Source: Falsirhodobacter flavus (GTDB taxonomy: Bacteria > Pseudomonadota > Alphaproteobacteria > Rhodobacterales > Rhodobacteraceae). Taken from it: 64,000 nucleotides of DNA. The stretch lies in the NCBI GenBank assembly GCA_029846755.1, contig JARWBI010000002.1:124001-188000 (forward strand). Reading direction: 5' to 3'. Shown here one piece after another: positions 47,349 through 55,213 of the stretch. The position numbers and the translations under genes were made by a program. Below the pieces are notes generated by a model. The model saw nothing but the letters and a program-made list of their open reading frames with translations, did no database searches and was not told the origin of the DNA. The stretch's first letter is position 1. Each line of letters opens with the position of its first letter.

Positions 47349-47744
47349 TCACTCTATCGGCTGGCGGGTCGTGGTCAGCGTCTCGCCGGACAGGGGTTCG
47401 GGGTCGGGCTGCGTTCCGTCGATCACGCGCCGCGCGGCGCGGGCGGCAGGCGCACCCATTGCAGGACCCGTCATGCGCCCGCGCATCAGATCGCCCTGAT
47501 TCGCCACCATCTGCTGCAAGTTCAGGTTGTTCGCGCAGCCCGACGGAAGATACATCGCATCCGCCTGCACATCGGGCGTGACGCAGGCATCGGGCAGCAT
47601 CGCCCTGCGGCTCGCATAACCCTTGTGGACCAGCCCCGCCTGCCCGCCGGTGTAGTGATAGTTCGGCGAATAGGGCAGCGGGTCCTGCGGCGGGTTGCAC
47701 CCCGCGAGAACGATCACCGCCAGGAAAGCGCGCTTACTGAACAT
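47349..47744 (-). CDS. CpaD-like lipoprotein
   Basis: The 131-aa product has a lipoprotein signal (FLAVIVLAGC, Cys16) and a C-terminal stretch PSGCANNLNLQQMVANQGDL, which resembles CpaD, the outer-membrane lipoprotein partner of the Tad secretin CpaC. The ATG at 47744 was chosen because it gives a compact signal; ATGs at 47753 and 47762 overlap the secretin more. It follows the CpaC-like secretin on the same strand, the order seen in Tad loci. Confidence 0.75.
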   Translation of the reverse strand: MFSKRAFLAVIVLAGCNPPQDPLPYSPNYHYTGGQAGLVHKGYASRRAMLPDACVTPDVQADAMYLPSGCANNLNLQQMVANQGDLMRGRMTGPAMGAPAARAARRVIDGTQPDPEPLSGETLTTTRQPIE

Positions 47745-49026
47745 AGAACCCATACCCCGCATTGACCTTGGGCCGCGACGCGACCGGAGAGGAGAGCGCC
47801 CCGCGCGGGCTGTCCAGCGGCGTCTTGAGCGTGCGCTCCGACACCGGCTCCACCAGATAGGGGGTGATGAGGATCACAAGCTCCGTCTCGCTGCGCTGGA
47901 AGCGGCTGGACCGGAACAACTGCCCAAGGATCGGCACGTCGCCCAGAAGCGGGACCTTGTTCACCTGCTGCGCCGCGTCGCGCTGGAACAGGCCCGCAAT
48001 GGCGAAGGTCTGGCCGCTTCCGACCTCGACCGTGGTATCGGCGCGGCGCACCTGAAGCGAGGGCACCGTCAGGCCCGCGATTTCCACCACCCCCGATCCG
48101 GCAAGGCTGCTGACCTCGGGGCGCACGCGCATCGACACGCGGCCATTGGGCAGAAGCGTCGGCGTGAACAGAAGCGATACGCCGAACTGCTTGTATTCGA
48201 TGCCGACCTGATCGCCCCCGACCGGCACCGGCACCGGAACCTCGCCGCCTGCAAGAAAGCTCGCGGTCTCGCCCGTGACGGCGGTGATGTTCGGCTCGGC
48301 CAGAATGGTCAGCACGCCGTTCTGTTGCAGTGCGTCCAGCAGCACATCGACGCGCCCCCCGTCCCACGAATGCCCCGCATAGCCAAGGTTCCCCGCCCGC
48401 GCGTTCCCAAGACCCGTCACCAGTCCGAAGTTGAACGACCCGCCCCCGTCGAACACGCCCCAGCTGATGCCGTATTGCAGCAGCTGGCTGCGCGACACCT
48501 CGGCGAAGCGGACGCGGATGTTCACCTGATTGGGGCCGGACATGGTGGAATTGTTGAAGACCGGCCCATCCGGCGCGGCATAGCTTTCCAGCGTATCGGC
48601 CGTGTCGATCGCCTCCGACAAGGATGCCGCATTGCCGCTGGCCGACGGGGCATCGCCGAACATGCGCAGGCTGATCGTGCTGCCCGGCTGCACCGCCCGC
48701 TGGCGTTCGGCAAGGGGGCGCGCATCTTCGGTCACGCTCATCTCCACGCTGCCGACCGTCACGCCATCGGCGTTCAGCGCCATCATGTCGGTGATCCCGA
48801 CCTCCAGCGCATGGGCATAGACCACCTGCGGCGAGATCACCCGCACGTCGGCGATGGTGGCATCGGCAAGGAACACGTCCGACACGGGCTGGTCGAAGCG
48901 GATGATCCGCCCCTCGCCCTGATGCATCCGCAACGTCTCGCCATAGCGGGCGTCCACGGTCTGCGCCGCGGCTGCAAGGCCCGTAAGCAACAGCAGGGCC
49001 ACGGCCATGCCTATCATTCTTCTCAT
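47734..49026 (-). CDS. Tad/CpaC-type secretin serving the injectisome (RhcC2-like)
   Basis: The 430-aa product has a signal peptide (to about AAAAQ), a pilus-secretin N-domain (VSDVFLADATIADVRVISP), a BON-like segment and the secretin core with VRFAEVSRSQLLQYGISWG and the C-terminal VPLLGDVPILGQLFRSSRF...TELVILITPYLVEP motif. This is the RcpA/CpaC subtype rather than the YscC subtype. Rhizobial injectisomes likewise use a secretin thought to derive from Tad systems, split into RhcC1 and RhcC2. It lies 15 bases after sctV, so it is part of the injectisome operon. Confidence 0.9.
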   Translation of the reverse strand: MRRMIGMAVALLLLTGLAAAAQTVDARYGETLRMHQGEGRIIRFDQPVSDVFLADATIADVRVISPQVVYAHALEVGITDMMALNADGVTVGSVEMSVTEDARPLAERQRAVQPGSTISLRMFGDAPSASGNAASLSEAIDTADTLESYAAPDGPVFNNSTMSGPNQVNIRVRFAEVSRSQLLQYGISWGVFDGGGSFNFGLVTGLGNARAGNLGYAGHSWDGGRVDVLLDALQQNGVLTILAEPNITAVTGETASFLAGGEVPVPVPVGGDQVGIEYKQFGVSLLFTPTLLPNGRVSMRVRPEVSSLAGSGVVEIAGLTVPSLQVRRADTTVEVGSGQTFAIAGLFQRDAAQQVNKVPLLGDVPILGQLFRSSRFQRSETELVILITPYLVEPVSERTLKTPLDSPRGALSSPVASRPKVNAGYGFYVQ

Positions 49027-49041
49027 TCCGTCGTCATTCCT

Positions 49042-51147
49042 TCATGCCGTATCCAGCCGCGCGGGGGCCCTGCGCGCGGCAAGGTTGATCGGCGACAGCG
49101 ACTGCACCGAGTAGTCCGGCGCGATTTCCTGATAGGACAGCACGGCCATGTCGATCCCGTGACGCAGCAGGAACTGGCGCAGCGGCAGGCGCAGGTCCAT
49201 CGCGGTCAACAGCACGGACGGCATCGTCCCCTCCTCGCGCCGGACCTGTTCCAGAAGCGCGCGGCCCGGCGCTTCGGCCAGTTGCAGACTGGGGCCGATG
49301 CCCGTCTGCTTGACGGCGCTGCGCAGCCCTTCCTCGGTCACGCGGGTGGTGACATGGGCGGCGATCACGCGGTTCATCTGCGCGTGGCGGTGGCAGATCT
49401 GCCGCGCCAGCGCCGCCCGCACCCGTTCGGTTAACGAGGCCGTGTCGGCATCGCGCGGCGCCCATTCCACCAACGCTTCCAGAATCGCTCGCATATTGGA
49501 AATCGGCACGTCCTCCTCGACCAGACGTCGCAGGATGTCGGACAGCCGGTTCAGCGGCACGACACGGCCCACCTCGCGGACCAGCTCGCCATATTCGCCC
49601 TCCATCCGGGTCAGCATTTCGCGCGTTTCCTGGATGCCGATGAAATGTGCGGCATAGCGCCGAAGCGACTGACCGAGGCTGAGGTTCAGCACCGTCGCCG
49701 CGTCATAGGTGCCGACCCCGGCTTCATCCAGAGCGTCCTGATGGCGGTCCTCGATCCATGTGCTGCGCGCATCGCCGATCATCGCGGGGCCGTGGCGATA
49801 GGAGATTTCCATCAGGTCCAGATGCATTGCATCGTCGTTCAGCATCAGCATGGCGGGCGGGATCTCACCCTCGCCGATCGGCACGTCGTCAAGATCTATC
49901 TGGAAACGGTCGGCGGCCATCTCGGGCTTCATGCGCAATTCGACGGCTGGAAAGTCGAGCCCCAGATCGGCCTGAAGCTGGGCGCGAAGCCCGTTGGTGT
50001 CGCGGCGGAATCGGTCGGACCAGACCGCCTGCCCCAGCGCAGGGCCGACATTGACCACGACCTTGTGCCGGGCCGATCCGTCGGACAGGATCGTGCCTTC
50101 CGTCTCCACCTCGGCGGGCAGGTCCACGGGTTCCGGCTCTATTTCCGCTTGCGGCTCTGGCTCGGCATTGCGGCGGCGGATGGCAAGACCCATGCCCCCG
50201 AACAACGCCGCCAGCGCAAGAAAGATCAGCGTCGGAAACCCCGGCACCAGCGCCCCGCCCAGCAGCACGGCAGCGGCAAGGAAAAGCGGCCGGTCCGAAG
50301 ATCCGAGCTGGCGGAATATCTCGGTGCCCAGATCGCGATTCGCATCGCTGGCAACCCGCGTCACGACCGTCCCCGCCGCAAGCGAGATCAGCAGCGCCGG
50401 GATCTGCGCGATCAGCCCGTCCCCCACGGTCAGGAGCGAATAGGTGTGTCCGGCCTCGGCAAAGCTCATGCCGTGATTCAGCATGCCGACGACCAGCCCG
50501 CCGATCAGGTTCACGAAGACGATGATGAGCCCCGTGATCGCATCGCCCTTCACGAACTTCATCGCGCCGTCCATCGCGCCGTAAAGCTGGCTTTCGCGTT
50601 CAAGGCTGGATCGGCGCGAACGCGCCTCCACCGCGTCGATGTCGCCGTTGCGCATGTCGGCGTCGATGGACATCTGCTTGCCCGGCATCGCGTCAAGGGT
50701 GAAGCGGGCGGCGACCTCGGCCACGCGCTCGGCCCCTTTGGTAATGACGATGAACTGTGCGGCGGTGATGATGAGGAACACGATCAGACCGACGATCACC
50801 TCGCCGCCGATCACGAAATTGCCGAAAGTTTCGACGATGTGGCCCGCATCGGCCTGCAGAAGGATCAGCCGTGTCGTGGTGATCGAAAGTGCCAGCCGGA
50901 ACAGCGTCGCCAGCAGGATGATCGACGGCAGCGCGGAAAAATCCGACGGCCGCCCGATATAGAACGCCACCACCAGAACCAGAAGCGAAAGCGAGATGTT
51001 CACCGCGATCAGCGTATCGACCAGCATCGTCGGCAGCGGAATGACCATCATCACGACCGCAAGGATCATGAAGGTCATCACGATGATGTCCGATCGCTGC
51101 GAGGCCATGCCCGCCAGCCGGTTCAGCCCGCCGATCGCCCGGTTCAT
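49042..51147 (-). CDS. sctV: Injectisome export gate protein SctV
   Basis: SctV is the nonameric export-gate protein that receives substrates. The 701-aa product has about seven or eight N-terminal membrane helices (to residue 325), the family motif KGAERVAEVAARFTLDAMPGK and DADMRNGDID, then a large cytoplasmic domain from about residue 340. Gene context (sctD, sctX/sctY-like genes, secretin) shows it is the non-flagellar paralogue rather than FlhA. It overlaps the sctY-like gene by 4 bases. Confidence 0.96.
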   Translation of the reverse strand: MNRAIGGLNRLAGMASQRSDIIVMTFMILAVVMMVIPLPTMLVDTLIAVNISLSLLVLVVAFYIGRPSDFSALPSIILLATLFRLALSITTTRLILLQADAGHIVETFGNFVIGGEVIVGLIVFLIITAAQFIVITKGAERVAEVAARFTLDAMPGKQMSIDADMRNGDIDAVEARSRRSSLERESQLYGAMDGAMKFVKGDAITGLIIVFVNLIGGLVVGMLNHGMSFAEAGHTYSLLTVGDGLIAQIPALLISLAAGTVVTRVASDANRDLGTEIFRQLGSSDRPLFLAAAVLLGGALVPGFPTLIFLALAALFGGMGLAIRRRNAEPEPQAEIEPEPVDLPAEVETEGTILSDGSARHKVVVNVGPALGQAVWSDRFRRDTNGLRAQLQADLGLDFPAVELRMKPEMAADRFQIDLDDVPIGEGEIPPAMLMLNDDAMHLDLMEISYRHGPAMIGDARSTWIEDRHQDALDEAGVGTYDAATVLNLSLGQSLRRYAAHFIGIQETREMLTRMEGEYGELVREVGRVVPLNRLSDILRRLVEEDVPISNMRAILEALVEWAPRDADTASLTERVRAALARQICHRHAQMNRVIAAHVTTRVTEEGLRSAVKQTGIGPSLQLAEAPGRALLEQVRREEGTMPSVLLTAMDLRLPLRQFLLRHGIDMAVLSYQEIAPDYSVQSLSPINLAARRAPARLDTA

Positions 51148-51494
51148 GCCGCGTTCCTTTGCGCAACATAGGCGGCAAAGCAGCGTTTCGCCTCGGCCTC
51201 GTCACCCATCATCCATAGGGCGCGGGCGCGCAGCAGGGTCGCCGCCTCGCCCCGGTCGGGTTCCAGTTCCGCCAGCCGGTTCAGCGCCGCAAGCGCCCGC
51301 TGGGAAGATCCGTTCTCGATCAGCGCCGCCGTCAGGGTGCGCAGGATGCCGGCATTCTCCGGCTCCACCTGATTGGCCAGCAGCAGCATGACCAGTGCCC
51401 GACGCGCCCGCCCGCCCTTGAGATAGAGATACCCCAACGAATGCAGCAGATCGGCACTGTCGCCGCGATCTCGGGACAGGGGGGTGCGGGTCAT
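51144..51494 (-). CDS. TPR-containing SctY-like injectisome protein
   Basis: The 116-aa product has about three helix pairs of TPR type (LHSLGYLYLKGGRARRALVM, then IENGSSQRALAALNRLAELEP) and no signal peptide. Length, TPR fold and position directly before sctV match YscY/SctY, the chaperone of SctX that binds SctV. Rhizobial y4yS, next to rhcV, is also a small TPR protein. Between those two names I cannot decide. Confidence 0.6.
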   Translation of the reverse strand: MTRTPLSRDRGDSADLLHSLGYLYLKGGRARRALVMLLLANQVEPENAGILRTLTAALIENGSSQRALAALNRLAELEPDRGEAATLLRARALWMMGDEAEAKRCFAAYVAQRNAA

Positions 51495-51877
51495 GCGGGC
51501 GACCCTTCCCCGATGCGGTCCTGAATCTCGCGCTGGCTTTCGACCTCCTCGCGCAGCATCGCCTCGGTGATGTCCAGAACGTCCTGCGGCATGTCCAGAT
51601 GCGGCAGGATCTGTTCGATCACATGGGACAGAAGATCGCTCATCCGTCCGGCGGCGAAGATGCCGGGATCGGCGATCTCGGGCATGGTCAGACGTTCGAT
51701 TTCGTCCCGCAGCGAATTGCGGCCCGCAGCCTTGCCGCGGCGGCTTTGGCGCAGGATGGATTCGAACGCCGCGATCTGGGCGCGGGTGGCGGCATCGGCG
51801 CTTTGCCCCGCCGTGACCAGCGCGCTGTCAAGACGCTGGCGGTCCGGCCCGGACATGTGGCGGGAAATTCGGCTCAT
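51491..51877 (-). CDS. SctX-like injectisome protein (tentative)
   Basis: The 128-aa product starts MSRISRHMSGPDRQRLDSAL, is soluble and helical, and has a hydrophobic amphipathic segment DLLSHVIEQILPHLDMP. In Yersinia the order is yscX-yscY-yscV; here a protein of the same size precedes an SctY-like TPR gene and sctV. The call is based on order and size rather than clear sequence similarity, so it is tentative. It overlaps the next gene by 4 bases. Confidence 0.6.
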   Translation of the reverse strand: MSRISRHMSGPDRQRLDSALVTAGQSADAATRAQIAAFESILRQSRRGKAAGRNSLRDEIERLTMPEIADPGIFAAGRMSDLLSHVIEQILPHLDMPQDVLDITEAMLREEVESQREIQDRIGEGSPA

Positions 51878-51887
51878 TCGCAGAAGG

Positions 51888-52766
51888 TCATAGGGTCAGC
51901 TGAAAGTCCCTGCCGTCGCGCGACACGGTGATCGCGCCCTCGTCGATGGATTTCAGCATCCAGCCGCCCTGAAGCGCCGCGCCGGGGTATCTGCGTTCGC
52001 CCCGCGCATCGACGACATAGGGGTTCGCGCCGAACCAGACGGCCTGGAACGCGAATTTCGGCGGCGTTGCGGGCGCGGCCACGGTCACGCTGCTGGACAG
52101 CACGTTGCGCCCGCCAAAGGTGCCGTCGAACCAGCGTTGAACATCGGTCCACCGTTCGGCCTGCGCCTCGGTCACGCTGCCGGAAACGGCAAGGTGGCGC
52201 CCATCGCCAAGCACCGAAAGATCGAGCCCCGCCTGCGCGATCCGCTCGCGCAGGTGCTCCTCCGCGCCGCTGTCGGCCGCGGCCGCCGCCGGTTCGGTCG
52301 GCGGAAGGTTGCGCGGGGCATCGGCGACGCCGAAGCCGCTGGACTGCGTGGCGATCAGCACCGCCAGAACGGCCAGCAGGGCCGAGGCGAGCCCGACGAT
52401 CATTCGCCGCCCGTCGGGCACGGCATTGCGCCTGATTTCGAACCGCGCGCCGCCAAGGGCAAGCGTCACGGGAAGTGTCGTGCGGCACCCGTGGCCGCGC
52501 TGCACCGGCTGGCGTCCTTCTATCATCACATCGCCGCCAAGCGCGTCCACGGCGACCTGCCGGCCATAGAACCGCACGCGCAGATGATCCGGCGCGATCT
52601 GCCTGTCTGCCAGCACCACGTCGCAGCCCGGACCCGAGCCGATGGTGCAAATCTCGCCGGAAATCGGCGTTACGACGCCGCGGTGAAGCCCGTCGAGCAC
52701 GTTCAGCATCAATCCACCCCGATGGGCAGGTCCAAGGCCGGTCGGCGCGGGCGTCATGGCGGTCAT
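51888..52766 (-). CDS. sctD: Injectisome inner-membrane ring protein SctD
   Basis: SctD forms the outer of the two inner-membrane rings. The product has an FHA-like domain (about residues 18-105, with ICTIGSGPGCDVVLAD), one membrane segment (about 120-142) and a periplasmic region of BON-like type. The ATG at 52766 (292 aa; 52757 is an alternative) was chosen because the earlier ATG at 52817 lies inside a terminator hairpin. No clear ribosome site is visible before either start, which is odd. It is followed by the sctX-like gene after 10 bases. Confidence 0.88.
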   Translation of the reverse strand: MTAMTPAPTGLGPAHRGGLMLNVLDGLHRGVVTPISGEICTIGSGPGCDVVLADRQIAPDHLRVRFYGRQVAVDALGGDVMIEGRQPVQRGHGCRTTLPVTLALGGARFEIRRNAVPDGRRMIVGLASALLAVLAVLIATQSSGFGVADAPRNLPPTEPAAAAADSGAEEHLRERIAQAGLDLSVLGDGRHLAVSGSVTEAQAERWTDVQRWFDGTFGGRNVLSSSVTVAAPATPPKFAFQAVWFGANPYVVDARGERRYPGAALQGGWMLKSIDEGAITVSRDGRDFQLTL

Positions 52767-52780
52767 GGTCAAAACAATCC

Positions 52781-52819
52781 AAAAAAATAAATGCAGGCGG
52801 AGCAGCGCCGCCTGCATTT
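52781..52819 (-). terminator. Terminator between the 52-aa gene and sctD
   Basis: A perfect 12-bp stem (AAATGCAGGCGG / CCGCCTGCATTT) with a 7-base loop, followed on the minus strand by ATTTTTTTGG. It lies directly after the 52-aa gene and before sctD, so it should make the small gene's message far more abundant than that of the downstream genes. Confidence 0.9.
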
Positions 52820-52826
52820 TGGTAAA

Positions 52827-52943
52827 TCAGTTCTGCGGGCGCTGTTTGGTTGCGTCCAGCTCGGTCTTCTTCTCGGTCGTGATCTCGGTGATCTTGGCCG
52901 ATTTCTCGATGGCAGCGTCGAAAGCAGCTTCCATCTTGGCGAT
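52827..52943 (-). repeat. Paralogous 3' segment, copy 1
   Basis: Encodes residues 15-52 of the 52-aa protein. It aligns without gaps with the end of the 148-aa gene (60603-60719): 30 of 38 residues are identical, including the last 13 (KTELDATKQRPQN). Confidence 0.92.
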
Positions 52944-52985
52944 TGCTGCGTCGGCGCCGCCGGACGAAACGGGAGGGGTTGCCAT
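52827..52985 (-). CDS. 52-aa injectisome protein, candidate needle/pilus subunit (NopA-like)
   Basis: The 52-aa product (MATPPVSSGGADAAIAKMEA...) lacks Cys and Trp, has a short flexible N-terminus and a long helix, and ends TELDATKQRPQN. GGAG lies upstream of the ATG. It is the first gene of the left arm, isolated from sctD by a strong terminator, which fits a highly made structural subunit. Rhizobial nopA occupies the equivalent place before y4yQ (sctD). At 52 aa it is shorter than usual needle proteins (about 60-85), and the match is positional, so an early secreted substrate or chaperone is also possible. Confidence 0.72.
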   Translation of the reverse strand: MATPPVSSGGADAAIAKMEAAFDAAIEKSAKITEITTEKKTELDATKQRPQN

Positions 52986-53180
52986 TGGTGTCACTCCATT
53001 CAGGTTTTCATTCGACGGGCTGCCCGCACATTCTGCACGGGCCCCGAGCTTTTCGGGCCGTCGTGGGCAAAAAATCGGATTTGTGTGAAAGTTTTGCGTA
53101 GAGTTCCGACAAGTTAGCGATAATTCGCCGATGCGGCCTTTGTCATAAAACTGCATAAAATTTATGGTCCCAACCGGGAC
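52986..53180. promoter_or_regulatory. Divergent promoter region of the two injectisome operons
   Basis: This gap of 195 bases separates the 52-aa gene (minus) and the RhcC1-like gene (plus). It must hold the promoters of both arms. It is noticeably AT-richer on its right side (near 53080-53170), and contains a GGCCCCGAGC-TTTT-CGGGCC imperfect inverted repeat near 53040-53060. I cannot defend a match to the rhizobial tts box. Confidence 0.6.
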
Positions 53181-53774
53181 ATGAGCTTGGTTCTCCGATC
53201 CATGAAGGCCGCATGCGCGGTGCTTCCCCTGTGCGCGCCCGGCCCGGCGCTGGCGGCGCCCGTATGGTCGGATACGGCCTATGGCTATGTCGTGCTGGAT
53301 CAGGATATCCGCGCCACGTTCACCGATTTCGGCCGCAATCTGGGCATCGCCGTTTCGCTTTCGGACGCGGTGAAAGGCCGGGTGCGCGGGCGCGTGGATG
53401 CCGAAACGGCGGGCGCATTCCTTGACCGTCTGACCGAATCGAACGGGCTGAACTGGTATTTCGACGGCGCGGTGCTGCATGTCAGCGCGGCATCCGAATA
53501 TGCAACGCGCACCGTGCCGGCAGGCGGGATGCGCAGCGAAGACGTGCTGGCCGAGATGCAGAGGCTGGACAGCGCCGACGACCGTTTCGCGATCCGCGGC
53601 GGCGGTGACGTGATCTCGGTCTCCGGCCCGCCCGCCTATGTCGCGGCGGTGCGCGATGTGGTGCAGAACATGCAGCCCGCAGTCGCCGCGCCCGATCAGG
53701 ACCACCCCCACGTCCGCGTCTTTCGCGGCCGTATCGGCGGCGAAAGCATCGCCACCGCCACACCCCAACCTTGA
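53181..53774 (+). CDS. Secretin N-terminal domain protein (NolW/RhcC1-like)
   Basis: The 197-aa product has a signal peptide (to about ALAAP) and an N0/STN-type secretin domain (YVVLDQDIRATFTDFGRNLG, then WYFDGAVLHVSAASE) plus an N1-like ring domain (residues 113-165). It has no secretin channel core. In rhizobial injectisomes the secretin is split into RhcC1 (NolW), the N-domains, and RhcC2; here the core is probably the CpaC-type protein at 47.7-49.0 kb. It is first in the right-arm operon. Confidence 0.85.
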   Translation: MSLVLRSMKAACAVLPLCAPGPALAAPVWSDTAYGYVVLDQDIRATFTDFGRNLGIAVSLSDAVKGRVRGRVDAETAGAFLDRLTESNGLNWYFDGAVLHVSAASEYATRTVPAGGMRSEDVLAEMQRLDSADDRFAIRGGGDVISVSGPPAYVAAVRDVVQNMQPAVAAPDQDHPHVRVFRGRIGGESIATATPQP

Positions 53775-53785
53775 AAGGACAAGAT

Positions 53786-53998
53786 ATGGCGACGACCCCG
53801 ATCTCCGGCACCGAAGGCATCACCGCCACTTCCTCGGGCGAGGCCGACTTCAACAAGGCCGTCGAAAACGCCCAGGGCGGCGAGATGACGCCCGAACTGG
53901 AACAGATGATGGTCGAAGGCGCCGTCACCATCGGCGGGCAGATGATCATCATGCCGCGTGCCAACGACATCCTGAACGAGGCGATGTCGGACGAATGA
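53786..53998 (+). CDS. 70-aa injectisome operon protein, function unknown
   Basis: The 70-aa product (start MATTPISGTEGITATSSGEA) has a Ser/Thr/Gly-rich N-terminus and a helical C-terminus with VTIGGQMIIMPRANDILNEAM. AAAGGA precedes the ATG. It lies between the RhcC1-like and sctI genes. N-terminal composition fits a type III-exported early substrate; it could be a needle or needle-associated protein, and its start resembles that of the 52-aa protein only in being MAT. I do not recognise a family. Confidence 0.72.
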   Translation: MATTPISGTEGITATSSGEADFNKAVENAQGGEMTPELEQMMVEGAVTIGGQMIIMPRANDILNEAMSDE

Positions 53999-54044
53999 TT
54001 CCGGATCGGGGGCCACGCCCCCATCCACCGCGCAGGAGACAGAC

Positions 54045-54452
54045 ATGACCATCGAAGCCATCGCCGCCCCGACGGACGCCGTTCAGACGCAGAACCTGTT
54101 CGAACATGCCGCCGCGCATGCCCAGGGATTGTCGCAGGGCGCGGGACCGCAGCAGCTTGGCGGCGAGGTGATGCAGAACCTGCAAGGCTATATCGAACGC
54201 AGCGGAAGCCTTGCCGAACGCACCCGCGCACTGTCGGAACAGCCGATGGGCAACGCGCTGGTCAGCCTGCCTTCGGGCCCGGCACCGGCCCTTCCGGCGC
54301 AGCCCGACGCCCCGCCCGTGAATGAAAGCCAGATGGACCGCGCGATCCAGTCGCTTGGTCTGATGTTCGACCACGCCATCGAAACCCAGCTTGTCGTGCG
54401 CGGCGCGACGCAGGTTTCCGGCGCGGCCAACACGCTGCTTCGCGGCCAGTGA
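54045..54452 (+). CDS. sctI: Inner rod protein SctI (NolB/NopB-like)
   Basis: The 135-aa product ends with the SctI-type helical motif IETQLVVRGATQVSGAANTLLRGQ, seen in part here as the family's conserved C-terminus; the N-terminal half is less conserved. It forms the inner rod that connects the export gate and needle. AGGAG lies before the ATG. Directly upstream of sctJ it occupies the place of nolB (nopB) in rhizobia. Confidence 0.82.
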   Translation: MTIEAIAAPTDAVQTQNLFEHAAAHAQGLSQGAGPQQLGGEVMQNLQGYIERSGSLAERTRALSEQPMGNALVSLPSGPAPALPAQPDAPPVNESQMDRAIQSLGLMFDHAIETQLVVRGATQVSGAANTLLRGQ

Positions 54453-55213
54453 TGCGCGCCGGACTTGCCCTTGCTGCGACAGCGCTTCTGACGCTGGCCG
54501 CCTGCCGCGAAGACCTCTACACCAACCTTGACGAGCGGGAGGCGAACCGGATCGTCGCCGTTCTGGAACGCAGCGGCATCCCGGCCAGCCGCGCGGTGCA
54601 GGACGATGGCGCGATGACCGTCCGCGTGGACGATGCCCGATTTGCCCAGGCCGTCGCGCTTCTGGAACAGGCGGGCCTTCCACAGCAGAAATTCGCGTCG
54701 ATGGGCGATGTCTTCCAGCAGGACGGCCTTGTCGCCTCGCCCACGCAGGAACGCGCGCGGATGCTGTTCGCGCTGTCCGAAGAACTGTCGCGCACCGTGT
54801 CCGAGATCGACGGCATACAGGCCGCGCGGGTTCATATCGTGCTGCCGGAAAACGACCCGCTGCGGCGCGATGCGCAGCCTTCGTCGGCCTCGGTCTTCGT
54901 GCGGCACGATGCGGGGCTGGAAGTGGCCGCGCTGATCCCGCAGATCAAGACGCTGATCGCGAACGGGATCGCGGGGCTGACCTATGACAACGTCTCGGTC
55001 GTGCCGGTTGTCGCGGCGGCGCCGCTCGACCCGTCGGTGCAGCCCCTCAGCAACGTGCTGGGCATCTGGGTGCTGGAGACGAGCCGCGCACGCATCGTCG
55101 CGCTTCTGACGGCACTGGTCGCGCTGTCGGCCTGTCTGGGGGCCGGTCTGGGCTGGTTGCTCTGGCGCAGGCGCGGGCAGCCCGACACCTATCTGCTGGA
55201 GATGCGCAAATGA
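54452..55213 (+). CDS. sctJ: Injectisome inner-ring lipoprotein SctJ (NolT-like)
   Basis: SctJ is the lipoprotein forming the inner MS-like ring, related to FliF. The 253-aa product has a lipoprotein signal (LTLAAC, followed by REDLYTNLDEREANRI), the conserved VSEIDGIQAARVHIVLPENDPLRR and a C-terminal membrane segment (about 215-235). The ATG at 54452 overlaps the sctI stop; a GTG one codon earlier is possible. Confidence 0.96.
   Translation: MRAGLALAATALLTLAACREDLYTNLDEREANRIVAVLERSGIPASRAVQDDGAMTVRVDDARFAQAVALLEQAGLPQQKFASMGDVFQQDGLVASPTQERARMLFALSEELSRTVSEIDGIQAARVHIVLPENDPLRRDAQPSSASVFVRHDAGLEVAALIPQIKTLIANGIAGLTYDNVSVVPVVAAAPLDPSVQPLSNVLGIWVLETSRARIVALLTALVALSACLGAGLGWLLWRRRGQPDTYLLEMRK

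Noticed and set aside
47349-49026. A partial Tad pilus locus unrelated to the injectisome
   Set aside because: No tadA, tadB, tadC, flp or cpaB genes are nearby, the secretin lies 15 bases after sctV on the same strand, and the system would otherwise lack a secretin core.
52767-52817. Upstream extension of sctD starting at 52817
   Set aside because: The extra codons come from a 12-bp terminator hairpin and would add an odd hydrophobic start before the FHA domain.
52986-53180. tts box for a TtsI-type regulator
   Set aside because: An inverted repeat is present, but I could not align it convincingly with the rhizobial tts box, and no ttsI gene is in the window.
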